DNA of 64,000 nt from Polynucleobacter sp. UB-Piko-W3 (GTDB lineage Bacteria > Pseudomonadota > Gammaproteobacteria > Burkholderiales > Burkholderiaceae), in contig NZ_JACVPY010000004.1 of NCBI RefSeq assembly GCF_018881635.1, forward strand, positions 1 to 64,000, read 5' to 3'. The position numbers and the translations under genes are program-made. The notes beneath the pieces were generated by a model. That model had not been told where the DNA came from, searched no databases, and was given only the letters and a program-made list of their open reading frames with translations. The stretch's first letter is position 1; each line of letters opens with the position of its first letter. This document shows positions 1 to 10,226 of the stretch, in pieces.

Positions 1-1788
1 TTGGATGGCGCTTGCATGGTTTACTGTGCGGTAGGTGGAGTGCAGCCACAGTCTGAAACAGTTTGGCGTCAGGCTAACAAGTATCGGGTTCCACGTTTAG
101 CATTTGTAAACAAGATGGATCGCACTGGCGCGAACTTCTTCAAGGTCTATGACCAAATGAAGACCCGCCTTAAGGCAAATCCAATCTTGATCCAGATTCC
201 AATCGGCGCAGAAGAAAACTTCAAAGGCGTTGTCGATTTGGTAAAGATGAAAGCAATCTACTGGGATGAGGCTTCACAAGGTACTAAATTTACTTACGAA
301 GAGATTCCTGCTGAATTGCAAGCTTCTGCTGAAGAGTGGCGCGAAAAAATGCTCGAAGCTGCTGCAGAGAGCTCAGAAGAGTTGATGGAAAAGTATCTCG
401 GCGGCGAAGGCTTGACCGAAGAAGAAATTAAAGGCGCATTGCGTCAACGCACTATTGCTAATGAAATCGTTCCAATGTTGTGCGGAACCGCTTTCAAAAA
501 TAAAGGCGTTCAAGCAATGTTAGATGCAGTAGTTGAGTTGTTACCATCTCCTTTAGATGTTCCCCCAGTGCCTTGCGAATTGGAAGACGGCACACCTGCT
601 ACACGTGAAGCATCTGATAGCGCGAAGTTTTCCGCATTAGCATTTAAGATTATGACTGACCCATTCGTTGGCCAGCTCATTTTCTTCCGCGTTTACTCAG
701 GCGTAATGAAGTCTGGCGACACCATCTACAACCCAATTAAGGGTAAGAAAGAGCGTGTTGGTCGTTTGTTGCAGATGCATGCAAATCAACGTGAAGAAAT
801 TAAAGAAGTTTACGCAGGGGATATCGCTGCTGCAGTTGGTCTGAAAGACGCAACGACTGGTGAAACATTGTGTGATCCGGATAGCATCGTGATTTTGGAG
901 CGCATGGTATTCCCAGAGCCGGTGATCTCTCAAGCTGTTGAGCCAAAGACTAAAGCTGACCAAGAAAAAATGGGCCTTGCTTTGAATCGCCTGGCACAAG
1001 AAGATCCTTCTTTCCGCGTGAAGACTGATGAAGAATCAGGCCAAACAATTATTTCCGGAATGGGCGAGCTCCACTTGGAAATTTTAGTTGATCGTATGAA
1101 GCGTGAGTTCAGCGTTGAAGCAACTGTTGGTAAGCCACAGGTTGCCTACCGCGAAACGATTCGTAAGGTTTGCGAAGAGATCGAAGGTAAGTTTGTTAAG
1201 CAGTCTGGTGGTCGCGGTCAGTATGGCCACGTGGTGCTCAAGCTTGAGCCGCAAGCGCCAGGCAAAGGTTTTGAATTCGTTGACGCTATTAAAGGCGGTG
1301 TAGTTCCACGTGAATACATTCCGGCAGTAGAAAAAGGAATTATCGAAACATTGAACTCCGGTATTTTGGCTGGCTATCCAGTGGTTGATATCAAAGCAAC
1401 CTTGTTCTTTGGCTCTTACCATGACGTTGACTCCAATGAAAACGCATTTAAGATGGCGGGTTCAATGGCGTTTAAAGATGGTATGCGCAAAGCATCTCCA
1501 GTATTGCTTGAGCCAATGATGGCTGTTGAAGTAGAAACTCCAGAAGATTTCATGGGTAACGTAATGGGTGACCTCTCATCACGTCGTGGAATATTACAAG
1601 GTATGGATGACATTCCAGGCGGTGGCAAGATCGTTCGCGCTGAAGTGCCGTTAGCAGAGATGTTTGGCTATTCAACTGGCTTACGCTCGCTGACCCAAGG
1701 TCGCGCTACCTACACTATGGAATTTAAGCATTACACCGAAGCACCTAAGAACGTTGCTGAAGCAGTCATGGCTGCTAAAGCGAAGTAA
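1..1788 (+). CDS. fusA: Elongation factor G, 5'-truncated by window edge
   Basis: GTPase that drives tRNA-mRNA translocation on the ribosome and, with RRF, ribosome recycling. The visible 595 residues begin inside the G domain; the G4 motif NKMD lies at residues 37-40. Domains II-V follow and the C-terminus is intact. Full-length EF-G is about 700 residues, so roughly 105 N-terminal residues, including the P-loop, lie upstream of the window; the TTG at position 1 is not a real start. The next gene, tuf, follows after 49 bp, the usual str-operon order (rpsL-rpsG-fusA-tuf). Confidence 0.97.
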   Translation: MDGACMVYCAVGGVQPQSETVWRQANKYRVPRLAFVNKMDRTGANFFKVYDQMKTRLKANPILIQIPIGAEENFKGVVDLVKMKAIYWDEASQGTKFTYEEIPAELQASAEEWREKMLEAAAESSEELMEKYLGGEGLTEEEIKGALRQRTIANEIVPMLCGTAFKNKGVQAMLDAVVELLPSPLDVPPVPCELEDGTPATREASDSAKFSALAFKIMTDPFVGQLIFFRVYSGVMKSGDTIYNPIKGKKERVGRLLQMHANQREEIKEVYAGDIAAAVGLKDATTGETLCDPDSIVILERMVFPEPVISQAVEPKTKADQEKMGLALNRLAQEDPSFRVKTDEESGQTIISGMGELHLEILVDRMKREFSVEATVGKPQVAYRETIRKVCEEIEGKFVKQSGGRGQYGHVVLKLEPQAPGKGFEFVDAIKGGVVPREYIPAVEKGIIETLNSGILAGYPVVDIKATLFFGSYHDVDSNENAFKMAGSMAFKDGMRKASPVLLEPMMAVEVETPEDFMGNVMGDLSSRRGILQGMDDIPGGGKIVRAEVPLAEMFGYSTGLRSLTQGRATYTMEFKHYTEAPKNVAEAVMAAKAK

Positions 1789-1837
1789 TTTATCCACATT
1801 ATTTTGAATATTGACTAGCTAAAGAAGGCAGACAAAA

Positions 1838-3028
1838 ATGGCAAAAGAAAAATTTGAGCGGACAAAACCGCACGTAAACGTAGGCACCATCGGTCACGTT
1901 GACCACGGTAAAACCACACTAACTGCAGCGATTGCAACCGTGCTCTCTAAGCAATTTGGTGGCGAAGCAAAAGCATACGATCAGATCGATGCTGCTCCAG
2001 AAGAAAAAGCCCGCGGTATTACGATTAATACAGCGCACGTAGAGTATGAGACAGCTAATCGTCACTATGCTCACGTTGATTGCCCAGGACATGCTGACTA
2101 TGTAAAGAACATGATTACTGGTGCTGCGCAGATGGACGGCGCAATCTTGGTTTGCTCTGCTGCTGACGGCCCAATGCCACAAACGCGTGAGCACATCCTC
2201 TTGGCACGCCAAGTAGGTGTTCCTTACATCATCGTGTTCTTAAACAAATGCGATATGGTTGATGATGCTGAATTGCTCGAGTTAGTTGAAATGGAAGTTC
2301 GTGAACTTCTGTCTAAATATGACTTCCCAGGCGATGACACACCCATCATCCAAGGTTCTGCTAAGTTGGCGTTAGAAGGCGACGAAGGTCCATTGGGTAA
2401 AGAAGCCATCATGAAATTGGCTGAAGCACTCGATAGTTACATCCCAACTCCAGAGCGTGCGATTGATGGCGCCTTCTTGATGCCAGTAGAAGACGTGTTC
2501 TCGATCTCTGGTCGCGGTACTGTTGTTACCGGCCGTATTGAGCGCGGTATTGTGAAGGTTGGCGAAGAGATCGAAATCATCGGTATCAAGCCAACATTGA
2601 AAACGACTTGTACAGGTGTTGAAATGTTCCGCAAATTGCTCGACCAAGGTCAAGCTGGCGATAACGTTGGTATCTTGTTACGCGGTACAAAACGTGAAGA
2701 AGTTGAGCGCGGCCAAGTATTGGCTAAGCCAGGTTCAATCACACCACATACTCACTTTACAGCCGAGGTATATATCTTGGGTAAAGATGAAGGTGGTCGT
2801 CATACTCCATTCTTTAACAACTATCGTCCCCAGTTTTACTTCCGTACTACGGACGTAACCGGTTCAATTGAGTTGCCAAAAGATAAAGAAATGGTGATGC
2901 CTGGTGATAACGTCACGATTACTGTAAAACTCATCGCACCAATCGCGATGGAAGAAGGTTTACGTTTTGCGATCCGCGAAGGTGGCCGTACTGTTGGCGC
3001 CGGTGTGGTTGCAAAGATTTTGGCTTAA
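1838..3028 (+). CDS. tuf: Elongation factor Tu
   Basis: Delivers aminoacyl-tRNA to the ribosomal A site as a GTP complex. Full length at 396 aa. P-loop GHVDHGKT at residues 19-26, switch I RGITIN around 59-64 with the Mg-binding Thr62, DCPGH at 81-85 and NKCD at 136-139 are all intact. Domains 2 and 3 run to the usual C-terminus. The SD is AAGGCAG about 8 bases before the ATG. Betaproteobacteria commonly carry a second tuf near secE; this copy is the str-operon one. A strong hairpin follows before rpsJ. Confidence 0.98.
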   Translation: MAKEKFERTKPHVNVGTIGHVDHGKTTLTAAIATVLSKQFGGEAKAYDQIDAAPEEKARGITINTAHVEYETANRHYAHVDCPGHADYVKNMITGAAQMDGAILVCSAADGPMPQTREHILLARQVGVPYIIVFLNKCDMVDDAELLELVEMEVRELLSKYDFPGDDTPIIQGSAKLALEGDEGPLGKEAIMKLAEALDSYIPTPERAIDGAFLMPVEDVFSISGRGTVVTGRIERGIVKVGEEIEIIGIKPTLKTTCTGVEMFRKLLDQGQAGDNVGILLRGTKREEVERGQVLAKPGSITPHTHFTAEVYILGKDEGGRHTPFFNNYRPQFYFRTTDVTGSIELPKDKEMVMPGDNVTITVKLIAPIAMEEGLRFAIREGGRTVGAGVVAKILA

Positions 3029-3052
3029 GTAGTAGAAGTAAATAATATTTAG

Positions 3053-3093
3053 CGGTTTGCTAACCGGTGACGTCAGTGCTGCTGATGTCACCG
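3053..3093 (+). promoter_or_regulatory. Overlapping hairpins between tuf and rpsJ
   Basis: A 12-bp stem (3065-3076 with 3082-3093, one G-T pair, 5-base loop) begins inside the 3' arm of a smaller stem CGGTT-TGCT-AACCG (3053-3066). The two share bases 3065-3066, so they cannot both form completely. The tail TGCTCTTTAG is only moderately U-rich. It may be a partial terminator or attenuator lowering read-through into the ribosomal genes, or an RNA processing site. The pairing is read from sequence; the function is inferred. Confidence 0.5.
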
Positions 3094-3144
3094 TGCTCTT
3101 TAGATGTATAACGTGGCAGCACCACACCGCTCTTTGGAATTAAT

Positions 3145-3456
3145 ATGCAAAACCAAAAAATTCGTATTCGCCTTAAAGCATTTGATTACCGTTTAATCGA
3201 CCAGTCTGCTGCTGAAATCGTTGACACAGCTAAGCGTACTGGTGCAGTTGTTAAGGGTCCAGTACCTTTGCCAACCCGTATTGAGCGTTTTGATATCTTG
3301 CGTTCACCACACGTGAACAAGACATCCCGCGACCAATTAGAGATTCGCACCCATCTTCGTTTGATGGATATCGTTGATCCTACAGAGAAAACGGTTGATG
3401 CTTTGATGAAATTAGACCTTCCAGCAGGCGTGGACGTCGAAATTAAGTTGCAGTAA
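3145..3456 (+). CDS. rpsJ: 30S ribosomal protein S10
   Basis: Component of the 30S head and, as NusE, part of the NusB-S10 antitermination complex. At 103 aa it is the normal size, with the family start [16 protein letters not shown] and the conserved segment [18 protein letters not shown]. It stands apart from its neighbours: 116 bp after tuf and 197 bp before rplC, whereas in E. coli it opens the S10 operon only a few bases before rplC. A promoter and leader in the downstream gap suggest the other S10-block genes can be transcribed independently. Confidence 0.98.
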   Translation: MQNQKIRIRLKAFDYRLIDQSAAEIVDTAKRTGAVVKGPVPLPTRIERFDILRSPHVNKTSRDQLEIRTHLRLMDIVDPTEKTVDALMKLDLPAGVDVEIKLQ

Positions 3457-3479
3457 TTTCTTGTTTCCGGTCTTTTCGC

Positions 3480-3508
3480 TTGTCAAGACTGGCATTTCAG
3501 GATAGAAT
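3480..3508 (+). promoter_or_regulatory. Sigma-70-type promoter for rplC and the S10 block
   Basis: TTGTCA (3480-3485) and TAGAAT (3503-3508) are separated by exactly 17 bp, close to the sigma-70 consensus. The predicted transcription start near 3515 gives a leader of about 140 nt before rplC. It lies just after the rpsJ stop codon in a 197-bp gap, which fits an internal promoter for rplC onward. Confidence 0.65.
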
Positions 3509-3515
3509 CTAAGGC

Positions 3516-3640
3516 TTCGCTCAATTATTTGGGCGAAATTATAGGTTTTATCAGCATTAAAAACGTCGTAAGTTATTGATTTAGAAGTACTTTTACTTGT
3601 AAATCACTTAAATTAATTTTGCCGACCAATCGAAGTCGGC
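3516..3640 (+). promoter_or_regulatory. Structured leader upstream of rplC
   Basis: The leader contains two stems: TTCGCTC (3516-3522) with GGGCGAA (3531-3537), and GCCGAC (3621-3626) with GTCGGC (3635-3640). The second ends two bases before the GGAG ribosome-binding site (3643-3646). Ribosomal operons are often controlled by one of their own products binding such leaders (L4 for the E. coli S10 operon). Whether L4 or another protein binds here is inference. Confidence 0.45.
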
Positions 3641-3653
3641 GTGGAGCATGAAT

Positions 3654-4310
3654 ATGAGCTTAGGCTTAATCGGCCGCAAGGTCGGCATGACCCGTCTATT
3701 TACGGACGAAGGGGATTCAATTCCTGTGACCGTAATCGACGTGAGCGATAACAGAATCGCTCAAATCAAGACCCAGGCAACTGATGGCTATGACGCTATC
3801 CAGTTGGCACATGGCACACGTAGAGCTACTCGCGTTACCAAATCAATGGCTGGTCACTTTGCTAAAGCAGGTGTGATGGCTGGTAATGGGCTTAACGAGT
3901 TCCAATTAGACGCAGCAAAAATCGCTGAAATGACACCAGGACAAGTCATTACTGCTGAAGCTGCTTTTACAACAGGCCAAAAAGTAGATGTGCAAGGCGT
4001 ATCTATCGGTAAAGGTTACGCAGGCACTATCAAGCGTTATCACTTTGCTTCTGGTCGTGCTTCTCACGGTAACTCTCGTTCACACAACGTACCAGGTTCT
4101 ATCGGTATGGCACAAGATCCAGGTCGTGTTTTCCCAGGTAAGCGCATGACGGGCCACCTTGGTGACGTTACCAAAACAGTTCAAAATTTAGTCATCGCAC
4201 GCATTGATGCAGAACGTAATCTCATCATGGTTAAAGGCGCCATTCCAGGTGCCCCAGGCGGTAAGGTCATTGTTACTCCAGCGGTGAAAACACCGTTGAA
4301 GAAGAAATAA
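3654..4310 (+). CDS. rplC: 50S ribosomal protein L3
   Basis: One of the proteins that nucleates 50S assembly; its extension reaches the peptidyl-transferase region. 218 aa from the chosen ATG, giving [16 protein letters not shown]. An ATG six bases earlier (3648) leaves only one base after the GGAG at 3643-3646, whereas 3654 leaves seven, so 3654 is preferred. The motif [16 protein letters not shown], containing the Gln/Asn-methylation loop region, is present. First gene of the tightly packed S10 block; rplD follows after 11 bp. Confidence 0.96.
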   Translation: MSLGLIGRKVGMTRLFTDEGDSIPVTVIDVSDNRIAQIKTQATDGYDAIQLAHGTRRATRVTKSMAGHFAKAGVMAGNGLNEFQLDAAKIAEMTPGQVITAEAAFTTGQKVDVQGVSIGKGYAGTIKRYHFASGRASHGNSRSHNVPGSIGMAQDPGRVFPGKRMTGHLGDVTKTVQNLVIARIDAERNLIMVKGAIPGAPGGKVIVTPAVKTPLKKK

Positions 4311-4321
4311 GGAGAGCGAAT

Positions 4322-4942
4322 ATGGAACTTAAGCTTCTCCAAGACAACGGTACTTTAGGTGCGGGCGTACAAGCTTCACCAGAAGTATTCGAACGTGAAT
4401 ATAACGAAGCATTGGTACACCAAGTTGTAGTGGCTTATCAAGCAAATGCACGTAGTGGTAACCGTGCACAAAAAGACCGTGAGCAAGTTAAGCACACAAC
4501 TAAGAAGCCTTGGCGCCAAAAAGGTACTGGTCGTGCACGTGCCGGTATGAGCTCTTCCCCGCTGTGGCGTGGAGGTGGCCGTATATTCCCGAATTCTCCA
4601 GAAGAGAATTTCAGCCAAAAAGTAAACAAGAAAATGTACCGCGCTGGTATGAGATCTATTTTGTCTCAGTTGGCACGCGAAGGTCGTTTGAATGTGGTTG
4701 ATCAATTTAATCTTGATGCTCCTAAGACCAAAGCATTAGCTGAGAAAGTTAAAGCAATGGGCTTAGATTCAGTCTTGATCATTGTTGATCAGGTTAGCGA
4801 GAATTTGTACTTGGCATCACGCAACTTGCATAAGGTTGCCATCTGTGAGCCACAGCATGCTGATCCATTAGCTTTGGTTCAATACAAAAAAGTATTGGTA
4901 AGCAAGGCTGCGATCGCAAAAATTGAGGAGTTGCTGAAATGA
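4322..4942 (+). CDS. rplD: 50S ribosomal protein L4
   Basis: Binds 23S rRNA and lines the exit tunnel with its extended loop. In enterobacteria it is also the autogenous repressor of the S10 operon. 206 aa, with the tunnel-loop segment [15 protein letters not shown] at about residues 61-75. Its SD AAGGAG comes straight after the rplC stop codon. The end overlaps rplW by four bases (ATGA), indicating translational coupling. It is the natural candidate ligand for the rplC leader, but this is not shown by sequence. Confidence 0.98.
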   Translation: MELKLLQDNGTLGAGVQASPEVFEREYNEALVHQVVVAYQANARSGNRAQKDREQVKHTTKKPWRQKGTGRARAGMSSSPLWRGGGRIFPNSPEENFSQKVNKKMYRAGMRSILSQLAREGRLNVVDQFNLDAPKTKALAEKVKAMGLDSVLIIVDQVSENLYLASRNLHKVAICEPQHADPLALVQYKKVLVSKAAIAKIEELLK

Positions 4943-5253
4943 GCCAAGTCCGTAAAAACGATCACAACCTGATGAAGGTTCTGCTTGGTCCTGTTATCTC
5001 TGAAAAAGCGACAATGGTTGCAGAGAAAAACGAACAAGTAGTTTTCCAAGTAGCTCGCGACGCAAACAAGAGCGATGTAAAACAAGCAGTTGAATTGCTC
5101 TTTAAGGTGCAAGTTGACTCAGTTCAAATTGTGAATCAAAAGGGTAAGCCTAAGCGCTATGGCCGTTTTGAAGGTCGTCGTGACCACACTAAGAAGGCCT
5201 ATGTGAATTTGAAGCCAGGTCAAGAGATTAACTTTGAAGCGGAGGCGAACTAA
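4939..5253 (+). CDS. rplW: 50S ribosomal protein L23
   Basis: Sits at the exit of the peptide tunnel and docks trigger factor and SRP. 104 aa, with the family features [16 protein letters not shown] near the start and [21 protein letters not shown] near the end. Starts in a four-base overlap with rplD and is followed after two bases by rplB. Confidence 0.97.
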   Translation: MSQVRKNDHNLMKVLLGPVISEKATMVAEKNEQVVFQVARDANKSDVKQAVELLFKVQVDSVQIVNQKGKPKRYGRFEGRRDHTKKAYVNLKPGQEINFEAEAN

Positions 5254-5255
5254 TC

Positions 5256-6086
5256 ATGCCTTTGATGAAGACAAAACCGACCTCACCAGGTCGTCGTTCA
5301 ATGGTCAAGGTGGTCAATCCTGATCTGCATAAAGGTAAGCCTTTTGCAGCGTTGGTAGAGCCACAATTCCAAAAAGCAGGTCGTAACAATAATGGTCACA
5401 TCACTACCCGTCATAAGGGTGGTGGTCATAAGCATCACTATCGTGTTGTGGATTTCAAGCGCAACGACAAAGATGGCATTCCAGCAAAAGTTGAACGCTT
5501 GGAATACGATCCAAACCGCAGTGCCAATATTGCATTGATTGTGTTTGCCGATGGTGAGCGTCGTTATATTCCAGCTGCTAAAGGCATGACTGTTGGCCAG
5601 GCAATCATGAATGGTTCAGAAGCACCAATTAAATCTGGTAATAACTTGCCGATTCGCAATATTCCAGTGGGTAGTACTATTCACTGCGTTGAAATCCTCC
5701 CAGGCAAAGGTGCTCAAGTAGCGCGCTCTGCCGGCGGTTCTGCAGTATTACTAGCTCGCGAGGGTGTATACGCTCAAGTGCGTTTGCGCTCTGGTGAAGT
5801 TCGCCGCGTTTTAATTGATTGCCGCGCCACAATTGGTGAAGTTGGCAACGAAGAGCACAGCTTGCGTGTTATTGGTAAAGCTGGCGCAAATCGCTGGCGT
5901 GGTATTCGCCCAACCGTTCGTGGTGTGGCAATGAACCCAGTTGATCACCCACACGGTGGTGGTGAAGGTAAGACCGGCGAAGGCCGTGTACCTGTATCTC
6001 CATGGGGCACTCCAACCAAAGGTTATCGTACACGTCGTAACAAGCGTACAACATCGATGATCGTTCAACGCCGTCAAAAGCGCTAA
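5256..6086 (+). CDS. rplB: 50S ribosomal protein L2
   Basis: Large rRNA-binding protein needed for subunit association and peptidyl transfer. 276 aa, normal length. The [13 protein letters not shown] motif near residues 230-242 contains the conserved His close to the active site, and the basic tail [18 protein letters not shown] is present. Only two bases separate it from rplW, and its SD lies within the end of rplW. Confidence 0.98.
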   Translation: MPLMKTKPTSPGRRSMVKVVNPDLHKGKPFAALVEPQFQKAGRNNNGHITTRHKGGGHKHHYRVVDFKRNDKDGIPAKVERLEYDPNRSANIALIVFADGERRYIPAAKGMTVGQAIMNGSEAPIKSGNNLPIRNIPVGSTIHCVEILPGKGAQVARSAGGSAVLLAREGVYAQVRLRSGEVRRVLIDCRATIGEVGNEEHSLRVIGKAGANRWRGIRPTVRGVAMNPVDHPHGGGEGKTGEGRVPVSPWGTPTKGYRTRRNKRTTSMIVQRRQKR

Positions 6087-6106
6087 GCGATTAAGGAAAA
6101 ATAGAT

Positions 6107-6385
6107 ATGACACGTTCAGCTAAAAAAGGCCCATTTTGCGAAGCCAGCTTAGTAAATAAAGTTGAAGTCGCACAAGCCAATAAAGACAAAAAGCCGATCA
6201 AAACTTGGTCACGCCGTTCAACGATTCTTCCAGACTTTATCGGTCTGACAATCGCTGTTCACAACGGTCGTCAACACGTTCCGGTTTATGTATCAGAAAA
6301 CATGGTGGGTCATAAGTTAGGCGAATTTGCCTTGACCCGTACTTTCAAAGGTCACGCTGCTGACAAGAAAGTTGTGAAGAAGTAA
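6107..6385 (+). CDS. rpsS: 30S ribosomal protein S19
   Basis: 30S head protein that forms a complex with S13 near the A-site finger. 92 aa with the typical start [19 protein letters not shown] and the conserved segment [31 protein letters not shown] precedes the ATG. It is followed after 10 bp by the preferred rplV start. Confidence 0.98.
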   Translation: MTRSAKKGPFCEASLVNKVEVAQANKDKKPIKTWSRRSTILPDFIGLTIAVHNGRQHVPVYVSENMVGHKLGEFALTRTFKGHAADKKVVKK

Positions 6386-6395
6386 GGGGATGATG

Positions 6396-6725
6396 ATGGA
6401 AGTTAAAGCTATTCACAAGAGCGCCCGCATTTCAGCGCAAAAGACACGTTTGGTCGCTGATCAAATTCGTGGTTTGCCGATTGCTCGCGCATTAAACATT
6501 TTGAATTTCAGCCCTAAGAAAGCTGCCTTCATTGTGAAAAAAGTAGTTGAATCAGCGATTGCAAATGCTGAGCACAATAAAGGCGCAGATATTGATGAGC
6601 TCAAGGTATCAGCGGTCATCGTTGATAAAGGAACATCCTTGAAACGTTTCACAGCACGCGCTAAGGGTCGTGGCAATCAAATTGAAAAACAAACTTGTCA
6701 CATTAGCGTGACCTTGAGTAACTAA
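6396..6725 (+). CDS. rplV: 50S ribosomal protein L22
   Basis: Lines the exit tunnel opposite L4; mutations in its hairpin are known to give macrolide resistance. Three ATG codons stand in a row (6390, 6393, 6396). The SD AAGGGG occupies 6384-6389, so the third gives the best spacing (six bases) and a 109-aa product starting [19 protein letters not shown], the usual betaproteobacterial length. Eight bases separate it from rpsC. Confidence 0.95.
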   Translation: MEVKAIHKSARISAQKTRLVADQIRGLPIARALNILNFSPKKAAFIVKKVVESAIANAEHNKGADIDELKVSAVIVDKGTSLKRFTARAKGRGNQIEKQTCHISVTLSN

Positions 6726-6733
6726 GGAAAGAT

Positions 6734-7561
6734 ATGGGCCAAAAGATAAACCCCACCGGATTCCGACTCGCGGTAACGAAGAATTGGACATCACGTTGGT
6801 ATGCAAACAATACTGACTTCGCAAAGATGCTTAAAGAGGACGTAGATGTCCGCATCTATCTGAAGAAGAAGTTAAAGAATGCATCTGTTAGCAAAGTCGT
6901 GATTGAGCGTCCTGCGAAGAATGCACGTATCACCATCTATAGCTCACGTCCAGGCGTGGTAATTGGTAAAAAAGGCGAGGATATTGAAGTTCTCCGTCGT
7001 GAACTCCAAAAGCGTATGGGTGTTCCAGTGCACGTGAATATCGAAGAAATTCGTAAGCCAGAAGTTGATGCGCAATTGATCGCTGACTCCATTACCCAGC
7101 AGTTAGAAAAGCGCATCATGTTCCGTCGCGCAATGAAGCGTGCAATGCAAAGTGCAATGCGTCTTGGGGCACAAGGGATCAAGATCATGTCATCTGGTCG
7201 CTTGAATGGTGCTGAGATTGCTCGTCGCGAATGGTACCGTGAAGGCCGTGTTCCACTTCATACATTGAAGGCTGATATTGATTACGCAACATCAGAAGCT
7301 GAAACAACCTACGGCATCATCGGTGTAAAAGTTTGGGTTTACAAAGGCGATACATTGGGTCGTGGTGCAGAAGCTCAAGTGGCTACTCCATCTGCTGAAC
7401 CAGCTGCCGAAGAAAAGAAAACTCGTCGTGCTCCAGGCAAAACAGCTGCTCGTAAACCAGCTGCCGGAACCGACAAGCCGTTAGTTGCTGCTAAGCCAGC
7501 AATCAAGCGTGTGCGTAAGGTTGAAGCACCTGCCGCAGATACGCAGAAGTCAGGAGAGTAA
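6734..7561 (+). CDS. rpsC: 30S ribosomal protein S3
   Basis: Head protein at the mRNA entry channel with helicase-like function. The KH motif [10 protein letters not shown] lies at about residues 76-85. At 275 aa it is about 40 residues longer than the E. coli protein. The extra C-terminal tail (from about residue 215) is rich in Ala, Pro, Lys and Arg ([20 protein letters not shown] and onward) and probably disordered, as in other betaproteobacteria. rplP begins two bases after the stop. Confidence 0.97.
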   Translation: MGQKINPTGFRLAVTKNWTSRWYANNTDFAKMLKEDVDVRIYLKKKLKNASVSKVVIERPAKNARITIYSSRPGVVIGKKGEDIEVLRRELQKRMGVPVHVNIEEIRKPEVDAQLIADSITQQLEKRIMFRRAMKRAMQSAMRLGAQGIKIMSSGRLNGAEIARREWYREGRVPLHTLKADIDYATSEAETTYGIIGVKVWVYKGDTLGRGAEAQVATPSAEPAAEEKKTRRAPGKTAARKPAAGTDKPLVAAKPAIKRVRKVEAPAADTQKSGE

Positions 7562-7563
7562 GC

Positions 7564-7977
7564 ATGCTGCAACCAAAGCGTCGCAAGTATCGTAAGGAAC
7601 AAAAAGGCCGTAACACTGGCGTGGCAACACGCGGTAGTTCTGTAGCCTTTGGTGACTTTGGATTGAAGGCCGTTGGCCGTGGTCGTTTAACTGCTCGTCA
7701 AATCGAGTCAGCACGTCGCGCAATGACCCGTCACATTAAACGTGGTGGCCGTATCTGGATTCGTATTTTCCCAGACAAGCCAATTTCACAAAAACCTGCT
7801 GAAGTCCGTATGGGTAACGGTAAAGGTAACCCAGAGTACTACGTAGCAGAAATTCAACCAGGCAAAGTGCTTTACGAGATGGACGGTGTAGATGAGACTT
7901 TGGCGCGCGAAGCTTTCAAGCTTGCTGCAGCTAAGTTACCTTTACAAACCACTTTCGTGATTCGCCACTTAGGTTGA
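7564..7977 (+). CDS. rplP: 50S ribosomal protein L16
   Basis: Binds near the A site and the central protuberance. 137 aa with the family start [17 protein letters not shown] and the conserved [23 protein letters not shown] around residues 41-63. The SD AGGAGAG overlaps the rpsC stop. The TGA stop is 14 bp before the rpmC start. Confidence 0.98.
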   Translation: MLQPKRRKYRKEQKGRNTGVATRGSSVAFGDFGLKAVGRGRLTARQIESARRAMTRHIKRGGRIWIRIFPDKPISQKPAEVRMGNGKGNPEYYVAEIQPGKVLYEMDGVDETLAREAFKLAAAKLPLQTTFVIRHLG

Positions 7978-7991
7978 TCGGGATAGAGATT

Positions 7992-8186
7992 ATGAAAAAT
8001 AAAGAATTAGCAGCTAAAGATCTGACTGGCTTGAATGCAGAATTGACAGAGCTCTTAAAGACTAACTTTAAGCTCCGTATGCAAAAAGGTACTCAGCAAC
8101 TCACTAATACCAGCCAATTGGGTAAGACTAAGCGCGACATTGCTCGTGTGAAGACTTTTATTACCCAAAAGACTGCACAGAAATAA
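7992..8186 (+). CDS. rpmC: 50S ribosomal protein L29
   Basis: Small helical protein at the tunnel exit, next to L23. 64 aa from the ATG at 7992. A TTG at 7974, overlapping the rplP stop, would add six atypical residues and is rejected because L29 proteins start MKNKEL or similar. The family segment [18 protein letters not shown] is clear. rpsQ follows after 12 bp. Confidence 0.96.
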   Translation: MKNKELAAKDLTGLNAELTELLKTNFKLRMQKGTQQLTNTSQLGKTKRDIARVKTFITQKTAQK

Positions 8187-8198
8187 GGAAAAAGGGAT

Positions 8199-8468
8199 AT
8201 GACAGAATTATCTAAACCCTTGCGCCGCACCCTCGTGGGCCGTGTTGTTAGCGACAAAATGCAAAAAACTGTGACGGTGTTGGTTGAGCGTCAAGTTAAG
8301 CATCCGGTGATTGGTAAGTACGTTGGCCAGTCCAAAAAGTACCATGCTCATGACGAAGCTGGTACATACAAGATGGGTGATACCGTTGAAATTGCTGAAT
8401 CTAAGCCAATTTCACGTACTAAATCTTGGGTTGTGACCCGTTTAGTAGAGGCTTCAAAAGGTATTTAA
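8199..8468 (+). CDS. rpsQ: 30S ribosomal protein S17
   Basis: Primary 16S rRNA-binding protein with an OB fold. 89 aa, containing [18 protein letters not shown] and KKYHAHDE. It closes the S10 block: AAGGAAAAAGG precedes the ATG, and after the stop there is a 173-bp gap with three hairpins before rplN. Confidence 0.98.
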   Translation: MTELSKPLRRTLVGRVVSDKMQKTVTVLVERQVKHPVIGKYVGQSKKYHAHDEAGTYKMGDTVEIAESKPISRTKSWVVTRLVEASKGI

Positions 8469-8590
8469 GGGATTTTGGTGGAAATTTCCCCCAAATCCCT
8501 GTTTTACGTAGTAGAATAGAAGGCTTCTCTGGTTTTATTGGAGAAGCAGTGTTTTTCATTAATTCCGGGTTTTAGCTTTCGTTAAAGCCC
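8469..8590 (+). promoter_or_regulatory. Three hairpins in the rpsQ-rplN gap
   Basis: The 173-bp gap contains GGGATTT (8469-8475) pairing with AAATCCC (8493-8499) and followed by TGTTTTA; GCTTCTC (8523-8529) pairing with GAGAAGC (8541-8547) and followed by a T-run at 8552-8556; and GGGTTTTA (8567-8574) pairing with TAAAGCCC (8583-8590). The first two resemble terminators or attenuators. A -10-like TAGAAT lies at 8512-8517 with no good -35. It may mark the boundary of the S10 and spc units. Confidence 0.45.
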
Positions 8591-8641
8591 CTAGACGGAA
8601 CCAAGACTGTTTGCCTTTGGCTAATAAGTTGGGGATTAGAA

Positions 8642-9010
8642 ATGATACAAACCGAAAGTAGATTGCAGGTCGCCGACAACACAGGCGCCAGTGAAGTTTT
8701 GTGCATCAAGGTATTGGGCGGCTCTAAGCGTCGTTACGCCAGTATCGGTGATGTCATCAAAGTCAGCGTTAAGTCAGCTGCTCCACGTGGCCGTGTAAAA
8801 AAAGGTGATATTTATAACGCTGTAGTGGTGAGAACAGCTAAGGGTGTTCGCCGTCCAGACGGTTCATTGATTAAGTTCGATGCAAACGCTGCGGTATTGC
8901 TCAATGCTAAGTTAGAGCCAATTGGCACACGTATCTTTGGACCAGTTACACGCGAATTGCGTACTGAAAAGTTCATGAAGATCGTTTCTCTCGCCCCAGA
9001 AGTGATTTAA
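8642..9010 (+). CDS. rplN: 50S ribosomal protein L14
   Basis: Subunit-interface protein of the 50S and docking site of RsfS. 122 aa with the conserved start [19 protein letters not shown]. First gene of the spc block, reached after the hairpin-rich gap. The SD GGGGATTAGA precedes the ATG. rplX follows after nine bases. Confidence 0.98.
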   Translation: MIQTESRLQVADNTGASEVLCIKVLGGSKRRYASIGDVIKVSVKSAAPRGRVKKGDIYNAVVVRTAKGVRRPDGSLIKFDANAAVLLNAKLEPIGTRIFGPVTRELRTEKFMKIVSLAPEVI

Positions 9011-9019
9011 GAGGCTGAT

Positions 9020-9328
9020 ATGAAAAAGATTCGTAAAGGTGATTCCGTAGTTTTGTTGACTGGCCGCGATAAAGGCAAGCAAGGAACTGTAACGGACGTT
9101 CTCGAGAACAAACTAGTGATCGAAGGCGTGAATATTTATAAAAAGAGCGTTAAGCCAAACCCAGCTGCTGGCGTCACCGGCGGCATGATTGACAAGACGA
9201 TGCCTGTTCACATTTCTAATGTGGCTTTGGTTGACGGTAACGGCAAACCATCACGTGTTGGTATCAAACTCGTTGACGGTAAAAAACAGCGTTTCCTCAA
9301 AACTACTGGCGCAACATTAAGCGCATAA
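9020..9328 (+). CDS. rplX: 50S ribosomal protein L24
   Basis: Assembly-initiator protein of the 50S with a KOW motif ([18 protein letters not shown], residues 7-24). 102 aa, full length. Sits between rplN and rplE with gaps of 9 and 16 bp. Confidence 0.98.
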   Translation: MKKIRKGDSVVLLTGRDKGKQGTVTDVLENKLVIEGVNIYKKSVKPNPAAGVTGGMIDKTMPVHISNVALVDGNGKPSRVGIKLVDGKKQRFLKTTGATLSA

Positions 9329-9344
9329 GGGGCACGGAGAAATT

Positions 9345-9887
9345 ATGAGCACACGTTTTCAAGAACACTATCAACAAAAAGTTGTTGCTGATTTGATTAC
9401 CAAGTTTGGTTACAAGTCTGCAATGGAAGTTCCGCGCATTACCAAAGTAACCCTGAATATGGGCTTGGGCGATGCAGTGAACGACAAGAAAATTATCGAA
9501 AATGCAGTTGGCGATTTAACTAAGGTTGCAGGCCAAAAGCCGGTAGTAACTAAAGCTAAAAAAGCGATTGCAGGTTTCAAAATTCGTCAAGGCTACCCAA
9601 TCGGTGCCATGGTGACATTGCGTGGTCAACGCATGTACGAATTCTTGGATCGTTTTGTTACTGTTGCATTGCCACGCGTACGTGACTTCCGTGGCATCTC
9701 CGGTAAAGCATTTGACGGCCGTGGTAATTACAACATCGGCGTTAAAGAGCAGATCATTTTCCCTGAAATCGAATACGACAAGATTGATGCCCTGCGTGGT
9801 CTCAATATCAGTATTACGACGACTGCTAAAACCGACGAAGAAGCAAAAGCTTTGTTGGCAGCATTCAAATTCCCTTTCCGCAATTAA
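9345..9887 (+). CDS. rplE: 50S ribosomal protein L5
   Basis: Binds 5S rRNA in the central protuberance and contacts P-site tRNA. 180 aa, full length, with the conserved [20 protein letters not shown] region around residues 75-94. SD GGGGCACGGAG upstream. rpsN starts nine bases after the stop with GTG. Confidence 0.98.
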   Translation: MSTRFQEHYQQKVVADLITKFGYKSAMEVPRITKVTLNMGLGDAVNDKKIIENAVGDLTKVAGQKPVVTKAKKAIAGFKIRQGYPIGAMVTLRGQRMYEFLDRFVTVALPRVRDFRGISGKAFDGRGNYNIGVKEQIIFPEIEYDKIDALRGLNISITTTAKTDEEAKALLAAFKFPFRN

Positions 9888-9896
9888 GAGGCTAAC

Positions 9897-10202
9897 GTGG
9901 CAAAACTATCCCTGATTGAGCGCGAGAATAAGCGCGCAAAAACTGTAGAGAAGTACGCTGTAAAGCGTGCTGAACTCAAAGCGATCATTGCTGATCAATC
10001 CCGCAGCGATGAAGAGCGCTATGAGGCTCGCTTGAAGCTACAGGCACTTCCACGTAACGCAAGCCCGATTCGTCAAAGAAATCGTTGTTCATTAACCGGT
10101 CGCCCACGTGGCACATTCCGTAAGTTCGGTTTGGCTCGTAGCAAGATTCGTGAAATCGCCTTCCGTGGCGAAATCCCCGGTTTAACCAAGGCCAGCTGGT
10201 AA
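9897..10202 (+). CDS. rpsN: 30S ribosomal protein S14, zinc-free type
   Basis: 30S head protein. At 101 aa it is the long form without the two CxxC zinc-binding pairs. Starts with GTG (SD AAGAGG) to give [17 protein letters not shown]. The conserved [21 protein letters not shown] lies near residues 60-80. Member of the spc block. Confidence 0.97.
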   Translation: MAKLSLIERENKRAKTVEKYAVKRAELKAIIADQSRSDEERYEARLKLQALPRNASPIRQRNRCSLTGRPRGTFRKFGLARSKIREIAFRGEIPGLTKASW

Positions 10203-10226
10203 GCGGCGAAAGAATTAGGAGAACTC

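Noticed and set aside
1..3. TTG at the first base as the fusA start
   Set aside because: The sequence begins inside the EF-G G domain; about 105 residues including the P-loop are missing upstream.
697..999. Antisense open frames inside fusA, tuf and ribosomal genes
   Set aside because: They lie wholly inside conserved genes, have no family features and reflect codon bias.
7974..7991. TTG start for rpmC overlapping rplP
   Set aside because: Adds six residues absent from L29 proteins; the ATG at 7992 fits the family.
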